From positions 2,232,001-2,296,000 of the forward strand of contig NZ_CP059903.1 of assembly GCF_014127485.1 (NCBI RefSeq): 64,000 bases of DNA, in the 5' to 3' direction. This document shows positions 55,327-62,366 of this stretch, one piece after another; the stretch's first letter is position 1; every line of letters begins with the position of its first letter. This DNA comes from Nocardioides dongkuii (GTDB lineage: Bacteria; Actinomycetota; Actinomycetes; Propionibacteriales; Nocardioidaceae). Made by a program: the position numbers and the translations under genes. The notes beneath the pieces are model-generated. The model was not told where the DNA came from. It searched no databases and was given only the letters and a program-made list of their open reading frames with translations.

Positions 55327-57018
55327 TCAGGCCTTGCCGGTCGCCACCCGCACCTTGGCCGCGAGCGTCTCGGGGTCGTCGGCCGTGCCGCCCTGCTCGG
55401 CGATCCAGGCGTAGACCTCCTCCCGCTCGGCGTGGCACATCAGGCCCACGACGTCGCCCGGGAGGGCCTGGCCGACGAGCGCCGAGAGCACCCCCACCTC
55501 GGTCGGGTACGCCGGCACGCCGGCGACGCCGACGCGCTCGGCGCCGGCGCGCATCAGCGTCTCCAGCTCCTCGGGGGTGCGGCCGCGCAGGTAGCGCTCC
55601 TTGTGGCCGATCGCGACCACGTCGCTGTCGCGGGCGGCGAGCTCGCCCAGCTTCTCGATCAGCTCGTCGGTCCGGTCGCCCACGACGCCGAGCCCGAGGA
55701 GCACGCGGCCGCCGGGACGGCGTACGCCGTTCATGATCTCCACCAGCGCCTCGAGACCGGCCTCGTTGTGCGCGAGGTCGACGACGACCGAGACCTCGCC
55801 CAGGCTGAAGACGTTCATCCGGCCCGGGTTGTGCTCGGCGTCGGGCAGGAACGTCTGCAGCCCCTTGACCACGACGTCGCGGTCGATGCCGACGGCGAGC
55901 GCCGCCGAGGCCGCCGCCAGGGTGTTCTCGACGTTGAAGCGGGACAGCCCGGCCAGGGTCATCGGGACGTCGACCAGCTCCACCAGCGGGTCGGGGTCGG
56001 CGTTCGGGGAGAGCACCGAGACCCACCCGTCGATCACCGTCGTGACCCGACCGCCGCCGGTGAGCACCTCCCGGACCGCCGGTGAGTCAGGGGTCCGGGT
56101 GAAGACCCACGGCCGCGCCTTGATGACGTGGCGCATGGCGTCGACCCGCGGGTCGTCGGCGTTCAGCACCGCCCACCCGCTCCTGCGGGTGATCCGCGGG
56201 ACGACCGCCTTCACCTCGGCCAGCTGGTCCACGGTGTCGATGCCGTGCAGGCCGAGGTGGTCGGCGGTCACGTTGGTGACCACCGAGACGTCGTTGCGGG
56301 TCAGCCCGATGCCCTTGAGCAGGATCCCCCCGCGGGCGGTCTCGGTCACCGCGAGCTCGACCTCGGGGTGCTCGAGCACCCGGCCGGCCCCGCTGGGCCC
56401 GGAGTAGTCGCCGGCCTCGACGAGCTCCCCGTCGAGGTAGATCCCGTCGGTGTTGGACCAGCCCACGACCCGCCCGTCCACCCGCCCGATGTGGGCGACC
56501 ATCCGGGACGTCGTGGTCTTGCCGTTGGTGCCGGTGACCGCGACCACCGGGATCCGGGGCTTGATCGTGCGCGGCAGGTCGCCGGGCTCGGCGGCGGCGA
56601 CCCGGACGGCGGCCGCGCTGACCGCCTCCTCCACGTCGTCGGCCGGCACCGCGTCCAGCACGCCCGCCACGGCGAGGCCCATCTCCTGCGAGCGCCCGCG
56701 GTGCTTCCAGGGGTAGGCGACGACCACCTGGTGCGGGTCGGACGTCGGCCGCACCCGGACGGCCAGGGACGAGGTCCCCGACTCCTTCGCCACCGCCCGC
56801 ACCAGCCGGGCCACCGCGCGCAGCGCGAACTGCTGCCGGAAGCCCGAGTCCGGCGCCCCCGGCCGGGTGCTCCGCAGCCCGATCCGGCGGGCGAAGCGCA
56901 CCGCGGTGTCCTCCGACGCCGCCGCGAGGCCGCTGATGTCGAGGGTCAGCTTGATGGCCGCCCGGGGGAAGTAGAGGTTCGGTCCCTCGAGGACCCGGAG
57001 CTCGACGAGTGCGGTCAC
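55327..57018 (-). CDS. CphA-like Mur ligase lacking the ATP-grasp domain
   Basis: A 563-residue protein. Residues 1-145 resemble the CphA N domain (LRVLEGPNLYFPRAAIKLTL compared with LETRVYRGANVWSYDKAVHL in CphA). A Mur ligase domain follows directly (P-loop VTGTNGKTTTSRM at 161-173, then ETARGGILLKGIGLTRNDVS and DHLGLHGIDTVDQLAEVKAV), closely matching CphA. The ATP-grasp domain between them is missing with no frame break. Such an enzyme could ligate a residue to a side-chain carboxylate but not extend the backbone. TAATCT lies 7 nt before its GTG. Confidence 0.82.
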   Translation of the reverse strand: MTALVELRVLEGPNLYFPRAAIKLTLDISGLAAASEDTAVRFARRIGLRSTRPGAPDSGFRQQFALRAVARLVRAVAKESGTSSLAVRVRPTSDPHQVVVAYPWKHRGRSQEMGLAVAGVLDAVPADDVEEAVSAAAVRVAAAEPGDLPRTIKPRIPVVAVTGTNGKTTTSRMVAHIGRVDGRVVGWSNTDGIYLDGELVEAGDYSGPSGAGRVLEHPEVELAVTETARGGILLKGIGLTRNDVSVVTNVTADHLGLHGIDTVDQLAEVKAVVPRITRRSGWAVLNADDPRVDAMRHVIKARPWVFTRTPDSPAVREVLTGGGRVTTVIDGWVSVLSPNADPDPLVELVDVPMTLAGLSRFNVENTLAAASAALAVGIDRDVVVKGLQTFLPDAEHNPGRMNVFSLGEVSVVVDLAHNEAGLEALVEIMNGVRRPGGRVLLGLGVVGDRTDELIEKLGELAARDSDVVAIGHKERYLRGRTPEELETLMRAGAERVGVAGVPAYPTEVGVLSALVGQALPGDVVGLMCHAEREEVYAWIAEQGGTADDPETLAAKVRVATGKA

Positions 57019-57025
57019 GGGCGGG

Positions 57026-57031
57026 AGATTA
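57026..57031 (-). promoter_or_regulatory. TANNNT -10 box for the CphA-like ligase
   Basis: TAATCT on the minus strand lies 7 nt before the GTG at 57018, in the 27-bp gap after fabI, so this gene can be expressed separately. Confidence 0.45.
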
Positions 57032-57045
57032 CCCAGCGGACGCGG

Positions 57046-57828
57046 TCAGGCCCCCATCGCGTGGAAGCCGCCGTCGACGTGCACGACCTCGCCGGTCGTC
57101 GCGGGGAAGAAGTCGGAGAGCAGCGCGCACACCGCCTTCGCGGTCGGCTCCTGGTCAGTGTTGTCCCAGCCCAGCGGCGAGCGCTCCGACCACATCGCCT
57201 CGAGCTCCTCGAAACCGGGGATCGCCCGGGCCGCGAGGGTCTTGAGCGGACCGGCCGAGACCAGGTTGCAGCGGATCCCGTGCGGCCCGAGGTCGCGGGC
57301 GAGGTAGCGCGAGCAGGACTCGAGCGCCGACTTCGCCACGCCCATCCAGTCGTACGCCGGCCAAGCGACCGTGGCGTCGAAGGTGAGGCCGACGATCGAG
57401 CCGCCGGAGCCCATCAGCGGGCGGCAGGCGGTGGCCAGCGACTTCAGCGAGTACGCCGAGACGTGCACCGCCTGCGCGACGTCCTCCCACGGTCCCTCGA
57501 GGAACTTGCCGCCGAGCAGCGTCTCGGGGTTGCCGTACGCGATGGAGTGGACGACCCCGTCGAGACCCGCGTCGGGGCCGAGCTCCTCGCGGACGAGGCC
57601 CTCGAGCCGCGCGAGGTGCTCGGGGTCGGTGACGTCGAGCTCCAGCACCGCCGGCTCGGTCGGCAGCCGCTTGGCGATCCGCCGCGTGATGCCGAGCGCC
57701 CGGCCGAAGTTGGAGATCAGCACGGTCGCGCCCTGCTCCTGGGCCACCTTCGCGGTGGCGAAGCCGATCGAGCTGTCCATGGTCACGCCTGCGACCAGGA
57801 TGTTCTTGCCCTCGAGGATCCCTGCCAT
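57046..57828 (-). CDS. fabI: enoyl-ACP reductase (InhA/FabI type)
   Basis: A 260-residue NADH-dependent enoyl reductase for fatty acid elongation. LVAGVTMDSSIGFATAKVAQ is the cofactor site, HSIAYGN follows, and WPAYDWMGVAKSALE has catalytic Tyr159 and Lys166 in the InhA spacing. It follows fabG by 1 bp, the fabG1-inhA order known from mycobacteria. Confidence 0.92.
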   Translation of the reverse strand: MAGILEGKNILVAGVTMDSSIGFATAKVAQEQGATVLISNFGRALGITRRIAKRLPTEPAVLELDVTDPEHLARLEGLVREELGPDAGLDGVVHSIAYGNPETLLGGKFLEGPWEDVAQAVHVSAYSLKSLATACRPLMGSGGSIVGLTFDATVAWPAYDWMGVAKSALESCSRYLARDLGPHGIRCNLVSAGPLKTLAARAIPGFEELEAMWSERSPLGWDNTDQEPTAKAVCALLSDFFPATTGEVVHVDGGFHAMGA

Positions 57829-57829
57829 G

Positions 57830-58558
57830 TCAGTGCCCCATCCCTAGTCCACCGTCGACCGGGATGACGGCCCCGGTGACGTACGCGGCGCCGGGGCCGG
57901 TCAGCCACAGCACGGTCTGCGCGACCTCCTCGGGGGTGCCGTAGCGCCCGAGGGGGACCTGCGCCTTGATGGCGGTGCGCTGCTCGTCGGTGAGCACGCC
58001 CGTCATGTCGGTCTCGACGAAGCCCGGGGCCACGACGTTCGCGGTGATCGAGCGCGAGCCCAGCTCGCGCGCGATCGAGCGGGCCATGCCGACCAGGCCG
58101 GCCTTGGACGCCGCGTAGTTGACCTGCCCCGCGGAGCCGAGCATGCCGACGACGGACGAGATCAGCACGATCCGGCCGCGCCGCAGCCGCAGCATCCCCT
58201 TGGCCGCCCGCTTCGTCAGCCGGAAGGACCCGGTCAGGTTGGTCTCCAGGACGTGGGACCACTGGTCCTCCGACATCCGGAGCAGCAGCGTGTCGTCGGT
58301 GACGCCGGCGTTGGCGACCAGCACCTCCACCGGGCCGTGCGCGGCCTCGATGGTCGCGAACGCCGCCTCGACGGCCACCGGGTCGGTGACGTCGCAGCGG
58401 ACGTCGAGGGTGCCCATGGGCGCGCCACCGCTGCGGGTGGTGACCGCGACCCGGTCGCCGTTCACGACGAACGCCTCGGCGATCGCGCGGCCGATGCCGC
58501 GGTTGCCGCCGGTGACGAGGACGGACCTGCCGGGGGGTGTCTGGGTGGCTTCGCTCAC
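57830..58558 (-). CDS. fabG: 3-oxoacyl-ACP reductase
   Basis: A 242-residue SDR. TGGNRGIGRAIAEAF binds NADPH, VANAGVTDDTLLLRM is typical of FabG, and the catalytic residues Ser135, Tyr148 and Lys152 (NYAASKAG) are present. It reduces beta-ketoacyl-ACP. GTG start; a TAGCGT box lies 8 nt before it on the minus strand. Confidence 0.92.
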   Translation of the reverse strand: MSEATQTPPGRSVLVTGGNRGIGRAIAEAFVVNGDRVAVTTRSGGAPMGTLDVRCDVTDPVAVEAAFATIEAAHGPVEVLVANAGVTDDTLLLRMSEDQWSHVLETNLTGSFRLTKRAAKGMLRLRRGRIVLISSVVGMLGSAGQVNYAASKAGLVGMARSIARELGSRSITANVVAPGFVETDMTGVLTDEQRTAIKAQVPLGRYGTPEEVAQTVLWLTGPGAAYVTGAVIPVDGGLGMGH

Positions 58559-58620
58559 GTCACGCGACGCTAGCGACTACCGACGGGTACGCGAAAAAGC
58601 GTTCCGGGGTCGGTCCGGGG

Positions 58621-58833
58621 TCAGTCGTCCTCGAGCCGGAAGCCGACCTTCATGCCGACCTGGAAGTGCTCGACGGTGCCGTCCTTGATCTGCCCGCGCA
58701 CCTGCGTGATCTCGAACCAGTCGAGGTGACGGAGCGTCTGGGACGCCCGCTCGATGCCGTTGCGGACCGCCTCGTCGATGCCGACGGGAGAGGTGCCGAC
58801 GATCTCGGTCACGCGGTAGGTGCGGTTCGTCAT
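58621..58833 (-). CDS. dodecin family flavin-binding protein
   Basis: A 70-residue protein matching dodecin in length and sequence: YRVTEIVGTSPVGIDEAVRN at the start, the flavin-stacking Trp in LRHLDWFEITQVRG, and DGTVEHFQVGMKVGFRLE at the end. Dodecamers store flavin or CoA-related ligands. GGAGGA precedes the ATG. Confidence 0.92.
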   Translation of the reverse strand: MTNRTYRVTEIVGTSPVGIDEAVRNGIERASQTLRHLDWFEITQVRGQIKDGTVEHFQVGMKVGFRLEDD

Positions 58834-58885
58834 GGGGGTCCTCCGTACGTCGTGGGAGGCCGATCGTAGGCCACCATCTCCGGCG

Positions 58886-58891
58886 TAGGCT
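58886..58891 (+). promoter_or_regulatory. TANNNT -10 box for the DUF3099 gene
   Basis: TAGGCT lies 6 nt before the ATG at 58898 with no Shine-Dalgarno sequence. Confidence 0.4.
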
Positions 58892-58897
58892 GGGGGC

Positions 58898-59203
58898 ATG
58901 GCCCGCGACCGCTCCCACCCCCCGGAGGCGGTGCGCATCACCACGGCGGCCGCCAACCGCGCCGACGACATCGCGACCCGCCAGCGCCGCTACCTGATGT
59001 CGATGAGCCTGCGCTCGCTGTGCTTCGTGGGCGCCATCGTGGCCGCGCTCGCCGGGGTCGACTGGCTGTGGCCGATCCTCATCGCCGGGGCGCTGATCCT
59101 GCCCTACGTCGCCGTGGTGATGGCCAACGCCGTGACCACCCGCACCGACACCTTCGACCTCGCCGACACGGCGTACCGCCGCGAGATCGAGGGACACCGG
59201 TGA
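58898..59203 (+). CDS. DUF3099 domain membrane protein
   Basis: A 101-residue protein. ITTAAANRADDIATRQRRYL leads into two membrane helices (about 37-55 and 57-76). This is the DUF3099 pattern seen across actinobacteria; the function is unknown. The stop overlaps the next GTG (GTGA). Confidence 0.85.
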   Translation: MARDRSHPPEAVRITTAAANRADDIATRQRRYLMSMSLRSLCFVGAIVAALAGVDWLWPILIAGALILPYVAVVMANAVTTRTDTFDLADTAYRREIEGHR

Positions 59204-59385
59204 CCGACCCCTGCTCGGCGAAGGGCTGCCAGGAGACCGCCACCTGGGCGCTGCTCTGGAACAACCCCAAGCTGCACACCCCCGACCGCCGCAAGACCTG
59301 GCTGGCCTGCGAGGAGCACCGCGCGTCGCTCTCCGACTTCCTGGGCGCCCGCGGGTTCCTGAAGGACGTCGAGCCGCACTCCTGA
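59200..59385 (+). CDS. small zinc-finger-like protein
   Basis: A 61-residue protein. Cys4 and Cys9 (CSAKGC), then CEEH near residue 37, form a possible C4/C3H zinc site. Trp-rich text (ATWALLWNNPKLHTPDRRKT) is conserved-looking. It is coupled to the DUF3099 gene, suggesting a small two-protein unit of unknown role. Confidence 0.75.
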   Translation: MTDPCSAKGCQETATWALLWNNPKLHTPDRRKTWLACEEHRASLSDFLGARGFLKDVEPHS

Positions 59386-59389
59386 GCGC

Positions 59390-60388
59390 TCAGCCGCCGA
59401 TCGCGGACATCGGCCGGTCCGGCTGGAGGAACGTCGGGTCGTCGATGCCGTGACCCGCGCGCTTGCCGCGCATGGCGATCACCCAGCGGTCGGCGAGCTC
59501 CTCGTCGCTGGCCCCGGCGCGCATCGCGGCGCGCAGGTCGGACTCCTCGCGGGCGAAGAGGCAGTTGCGCACCTGGCCGTCGGCCGTGAGCCGCACGCGG
59601 TCGCAGTCGCCGCAGAACGGCCGGGTCACCGAGGCGATCACGCCGACCGTGGCCGGGCCGCCGTCGACGAGCCAGAGCTCGGCGGGTGCGCTCCCCCGCG
59701 GCTCCACCGCCGGAGTCAGGTCGTACGCCGCGGCCAGCCGCGCGAGGATCTCGTCGGCGGTGATCATCGTGGTGCGGTCCCAGCCGTGCTGGGCGTCCAG
59801 CGGCATCTGCTCGATGAACCGGAGGTGGTAGCCCCGCTCGACGGCCCACCCGAGCAGCTCGGGCGCCTGGTCGTCGTTGACCCCGCGGAGCAGGACCGCG
59901 TTGATCTTCACCGGCCCGAGCCCCGCGGCGTACGCCGCCTCGAGGCCGGCGACCACGTCGTGCAGGCGGTCGCGCCGGGTGATCTCGTGGAACGTCCCGG
60001 CGCGGACGGTGTCGAGGCTGACGTTGACCCGGTCCAGACCGGCCTCCGCGAGCGCGGGGGCGGTGCGCGCGAGCCCGAGGGCGTTGGTGGTCAGGGAGAG
60101 CTCGAGGTCCGGGGAGAGCGCGCGGCTGCGGCGGACGATGTCGACGATCCCGCGGCGCACCAGCGGCTCACCGCCGGTGAACCGGACCTCGCTGATCCCG
60201 AGCCGCTCGACCCCCACCCGCACCAGCCGGACGACCTCGTCGTCGGTGAGCAGCCGCTCGTTCTCGAGCCAGTCCAAGCCCTCGGCCGGCATGCAGTAGG
60301 AGCAGCGCAGGTTGCACTTGTCGGTCAGCGAGACGCGGAGGTCCCTCGCGACACGGCCGTAGCGGTCGGAGAGCTCCCGGATGGACAC
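59390..60388 (-). CDS. moaA: GTP 3',8-cyclase (molybdenum cofactor biosynthesis)
   Basis: A 332-residue radical SAM enzyme that starts molybdopterin synthesis from GTP. The radical SAM cluster motif CNLRCSYC is at residues 25-32. The second cluster Cys residues are in CGDCDRV and NCLFA near 260-277. The C-terminus ends MSAIGG, the Gly-Gly tail needed for activity. GTG start; no other moa gene is in the window. Confidence 0.93.
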   Translation of the reverse strand: MSIRELSDRYGRVARDLRVSLTDKCNLRCSYCMPAEGLDWLENERLLTDDEVVRLVRVGVERLGISEVRFTGGEPLVRRGIVDIVRRSRALSPDLELSLTTNALGLARTAPALAEAGLDRVNVSLDTVRAGTFHEITRRDRLHDVVAGLEAAYAAGLGPVKINAVLLRGVNDDQAPELLGWAVERGYHLRFIEQMPLDAQHGWDRTTMITADEILARLAAAYDLTPAVEPRGSAPAELWLVDGGPATVGVIASVTRPFCGDCDRVRLTADGQVRNCLFAREESDLRAAMRAGASDEELADRWVIAMRGKRAGHGIDDPTFLQPDRPMSAIGG

Positions 60389-60394
60389 CCCTGC

Positions 60395-60400
60395 AGTCTA
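60395..60400 (-). promoter_or_regulatory. TANNNT -10 box for moaA
   Basis: TAGACT on the minus strand lies 6 nt before the GTG at 60388. It is back to back with the SURF1 box, in a 44-bp divergent gap. Confidence 0.45.
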
Positions 60401-60419
60401 GGCCAGCGGGGGTCACGGT

Positions 60420-60425
60420 TAGCCT
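60420..60425 (+). promoter_or_regulatory. TANNNT -10 box for the SURF1 gene
   Basis: TAGCCT lies 7 nt before the GTG at 60433 with no Shine-Dalgarno sequence. Confidence 0.45.
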
Positions 60426-60432
60426 CGATGAC

Positions 60433-61245
60433 GTGCGGTCGCTCGGTTTCCTGCTCAGCCGCCGGTGGATTCTCTTCGCACTGGCGATCGTCCTCACCGG
60501 CGCCGCCACGTGGTGGCTCGGCCAGTGGCAGTTCGACCGCCTCGAGCAGCGCCGGTCCGACAACGCCTCCGTGCGGGCCAACGAGGACCTCGCCCCCGCG
60601 CCCGTCGAGGACGTGCTCGCCCCCGGCGGGGACGTCGCCCGCGACCAGGAGTGGCGGGTGGTGACGGCGAGGGGCACCTACGCCCCCGAGGACACGGTGC
60701 TGATCCGCTACAGCACCAGCCCCAGCGAGAAGGGCACCGGCGTGGACGTCGTGGTGCCGCTGGTGACCGAGGACGGCACCGCCCTGCTGGTGAACCGGGG
60801 CTGGATGCCGACCGTGAACCAGGGCGGCGACATCGGCGACGTGCCCGAGCCGCCGGCGGGCGAGGTCACCGTCACCGGGTACGTGCGGCAGGACGGGTCC
60901 GGCGACAGCACCCGCGTGGACGACCTCTCGGCGCGCGCCGTCGACAGCGAGGCGATCGGCGAGGCCATCGACCGGGAGGTGTACGGCGGGTGGGTCGAGC
61001 TCCGCTCCGAGGACCCCCCGCCCGCCGAGGCCGACGCGACCCTGGAGCAGGTCGAGCTCCCCGAGCTCGACGAGGGGCCGCACTTCGCCTACGGCCTGCA
61101 GTGGTTCTTCTTCGGCATCCTGGCGATCGTCGGCTTCGTCTGGTTCGCCTACGACGAGTGGCGCGGCGGACCGGACCGCCGCAAGCGCGAGAAGCAGGAG
61201 CTCCGGGCCCGCCGGGAGCGCCGCCAGGCGGCGCGCACCAGCTAG
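60433..61245 (+). CDS. SURF1 family cytochrome oxidase assembly protein
   Basis: A 270-residue protein. Membrane helices lie at about 11-31 (WILFALAIVLTGAATWWLG, followed by QWQFDRLEQR) and 216-236 (YGLQWFFFGILAIVGFVWFA), with an outside domain between containing VVVPLVTEDGTALLVNRGW. This is the SURF1 layout used in haem-copper oxidase assembly. Its stop TAG lies in a GCTAGC that was duplicated by the IS481 insertion, so the C-terminus is unchanged. Confidence 0.9.
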   Translation: MRSLGFLLSRRWILFALAIVLTGAATWWLGQWQFDRLEQRRSDNASVRANEDLAPAPVEDVLAPGGDVARDQEWRVVTARGTYAPEDTVLIRYSTSPSEKGTGVDVVVPLVTEDGTALLVNRGWMPTVNQGGDIGDVPEPPAGEVTVTGYVRQDGSGDSTRVDDLSARAVDSEAIGEAIDREVYGGWVELRSEDPPPAEADATLEQVELPELDEGPHFAYGLQWFFFGILAIVGFVWFAYDEWRGGPDRRKREKQELRARRERRQAARTS

Positions 61246-62243
61246 CTGTGATGCCCAGCCAGGTTGTTCAACCTGGTGATGGGTGCAGCCTTTCCGATTG
61301 CTGAGTGGGGCCGGTGGTGGTTGTACTGGTGGATCCATGCTGGCAGAGCCGCGAGTCGGGCGGCTTCGGAGTTGTAGAACTTCTTGAACGCCCAGCCCTC
61401 GGCCAGGGTGCGGTGGAACCGTTCGATCTTGCCGTTGGTCTGTGGTCGGTAGGGCCGGGTCTTCTTCGGTGTGATTCCCAGCTCGGCGCAGGTCTCGCGC
61501 CACAGGTGGGACTTGTAGCAGCTGCCGTTGTCGCTGAGCACCCGTTGCACGGTGACGCCGCGCTGGCCGAACCAGGCCACCGCGTTGCGCAGGACCAGTG
61601 CGGCGGTCTCCTTGGTCTCGTCGTCGTGGGCCTCGACGTAGGCGACGCGGGAGTGGTCGTCGATCACGGTGTGTAGGTAGCAAGTCCCGATCAACGGGCC
61701 GCGGTACTTGTTGCGGGGCTTGTTCGGCGTCGCGGCCCGGTTCTTCTCGCCCTGCTGCTTGCCGACATAGCGCCAGCCGCCGCCGTCGGGCACCTTGCCG
61801 AGCTTCTTGACGTCGACGTGGAGCAGGTCGCCGGGGCGTTCGTGCTCGTAGCGGCGAATGGGCTCCCCGGTCGCCCGGTCGACGTGGGTGAGCCGGTTGA
61901 GCCGGCACCGCACCAGCACCGCATGCACGGTCGAGGACGCCATGCCAAGCCGGTCGCCGATCTCGACTGGTCCGAGACGCTGCTTCCAGCGCAGGTGCAC
62001 GATCTTGCGCACCACCGGCGCCGGTGTCCGGTTCGGCTGGTGGTGCGGGCGTGAGGACCGATCGGCCATGCCGGCGGGTCCTTCGGCGCAGTACCGATCG
62101 GCCCACTTCTTCGCGGTCCGCCAGGACACGTCGTAGCGTTCCGCGGCCCTCGGAATCGGCCAGCCCTGGTCAACTATCAGACGCGCCAGACGTAGCCGAG
62201 CACGTGGTGTCAGCGCAGCGTTGGCATGGGTAGCGTGGGACAC
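61242..62243 (-). CDS. IS481 family transposase
   Basis: A 333-residue DDE transposase. The N-terminal helix-turn-helix (RLARLIVDQGWPIPRAAERY) is followed by the catalytic core with Asp in GDLLHVDVKKLG, Asp in HTVIDDHSRVAYVE and Glu in TNGKIERFHRT. The frame is intact. The final codons read His-His-Ser-stop, but GC of the Ser codon and the TAG stop come from the duplicated target GCTAGC, not the element. GTG start; AGGAGG lies 6 nt before it, inside a foldback stem. Confidence 0.93.
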   Translation of the reverse strand: MSHATHANAALTPRARLRLARLIVDQGWPIPRAAERYDVSWRTAKKWADRYCAEGPAGMADRSSRPHHQPNRTPAPVVRKIVHLRWKQRLGPVEIGDRLGMASSTVHAVLVRCRLNRLTHVDRATGEPIRRYEHERPGDLLHVDVKKLGKVPDGGGWRYVGKQQGEKNRAATPNKPRNKYRGPLIGTCYLHTVIDDHSRVAYVEAHDDETKETAALVLRNAVAWFGQRGVTVQRVLSDNGSCYKSHLWRETCAELGITPKKTRPYRPQTNGKIERFHRTLAEGWAFKKFYNSEAARLAALPAWIHQYNHHRPHSAIGKAAPITRLNNLAGHHS

Positions 62244-62365
62244 GAAGGCCTCCTGGGTGTGAAGCGGTTCCTAGATAGCTCCACTCCACACCGGGAGGCC
62301 TTCACCCATCCATCGCCTCAGACCGTGTCGTCGCAGGTCCTCGACCAACGTGGCTGGGCATCACA
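61247..62365 (-). mobile_element. complete IS481-type insertion sequence with 6-bp target duplication
   Basis: The left end TGTGATGCCCAGCCAGGTTG and the right end (reverse-complemented) TGTGATGCCCAGCCACGTTG match over 23 bp with 2 differences. GCTAGC flanks both sides (61241-61246 and 62366-62371), the NCTAGN target type known for IS481. A CTAG 4-bp duplication is an equivalent reading. Size is about 1.12 kb with one intact transposase, so it looks recent. Confidence 0.9.
62244..62303 (-). promoter_or_regulatory. foldback stem hiding the transposase ribosome site
   Basis: GAAGGCCTCCTGGGTGTG (62244-62261) and CACACCGGGAGGCCTTC (62287-62303) pair almost fully around 25 bases. The transposase AGGAGG lies in the start-proximal arm. 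A TATCTA box lies in the loop, so an internal promoter would make RNA without the second arm, while read-through RNA would fold shut. Confidence 0.6.
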
Positions 62366-62366
62366 G

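Noticed and set aside
61259..61276. CCAGGTTG-TT-CAACCTGG near the IS left end as a host terminator for SURF1
   Set aside because: It lies inside the insertion sequence and within the transposase coding region, so it belongs to the element; any effect on SURF1 is incidental.
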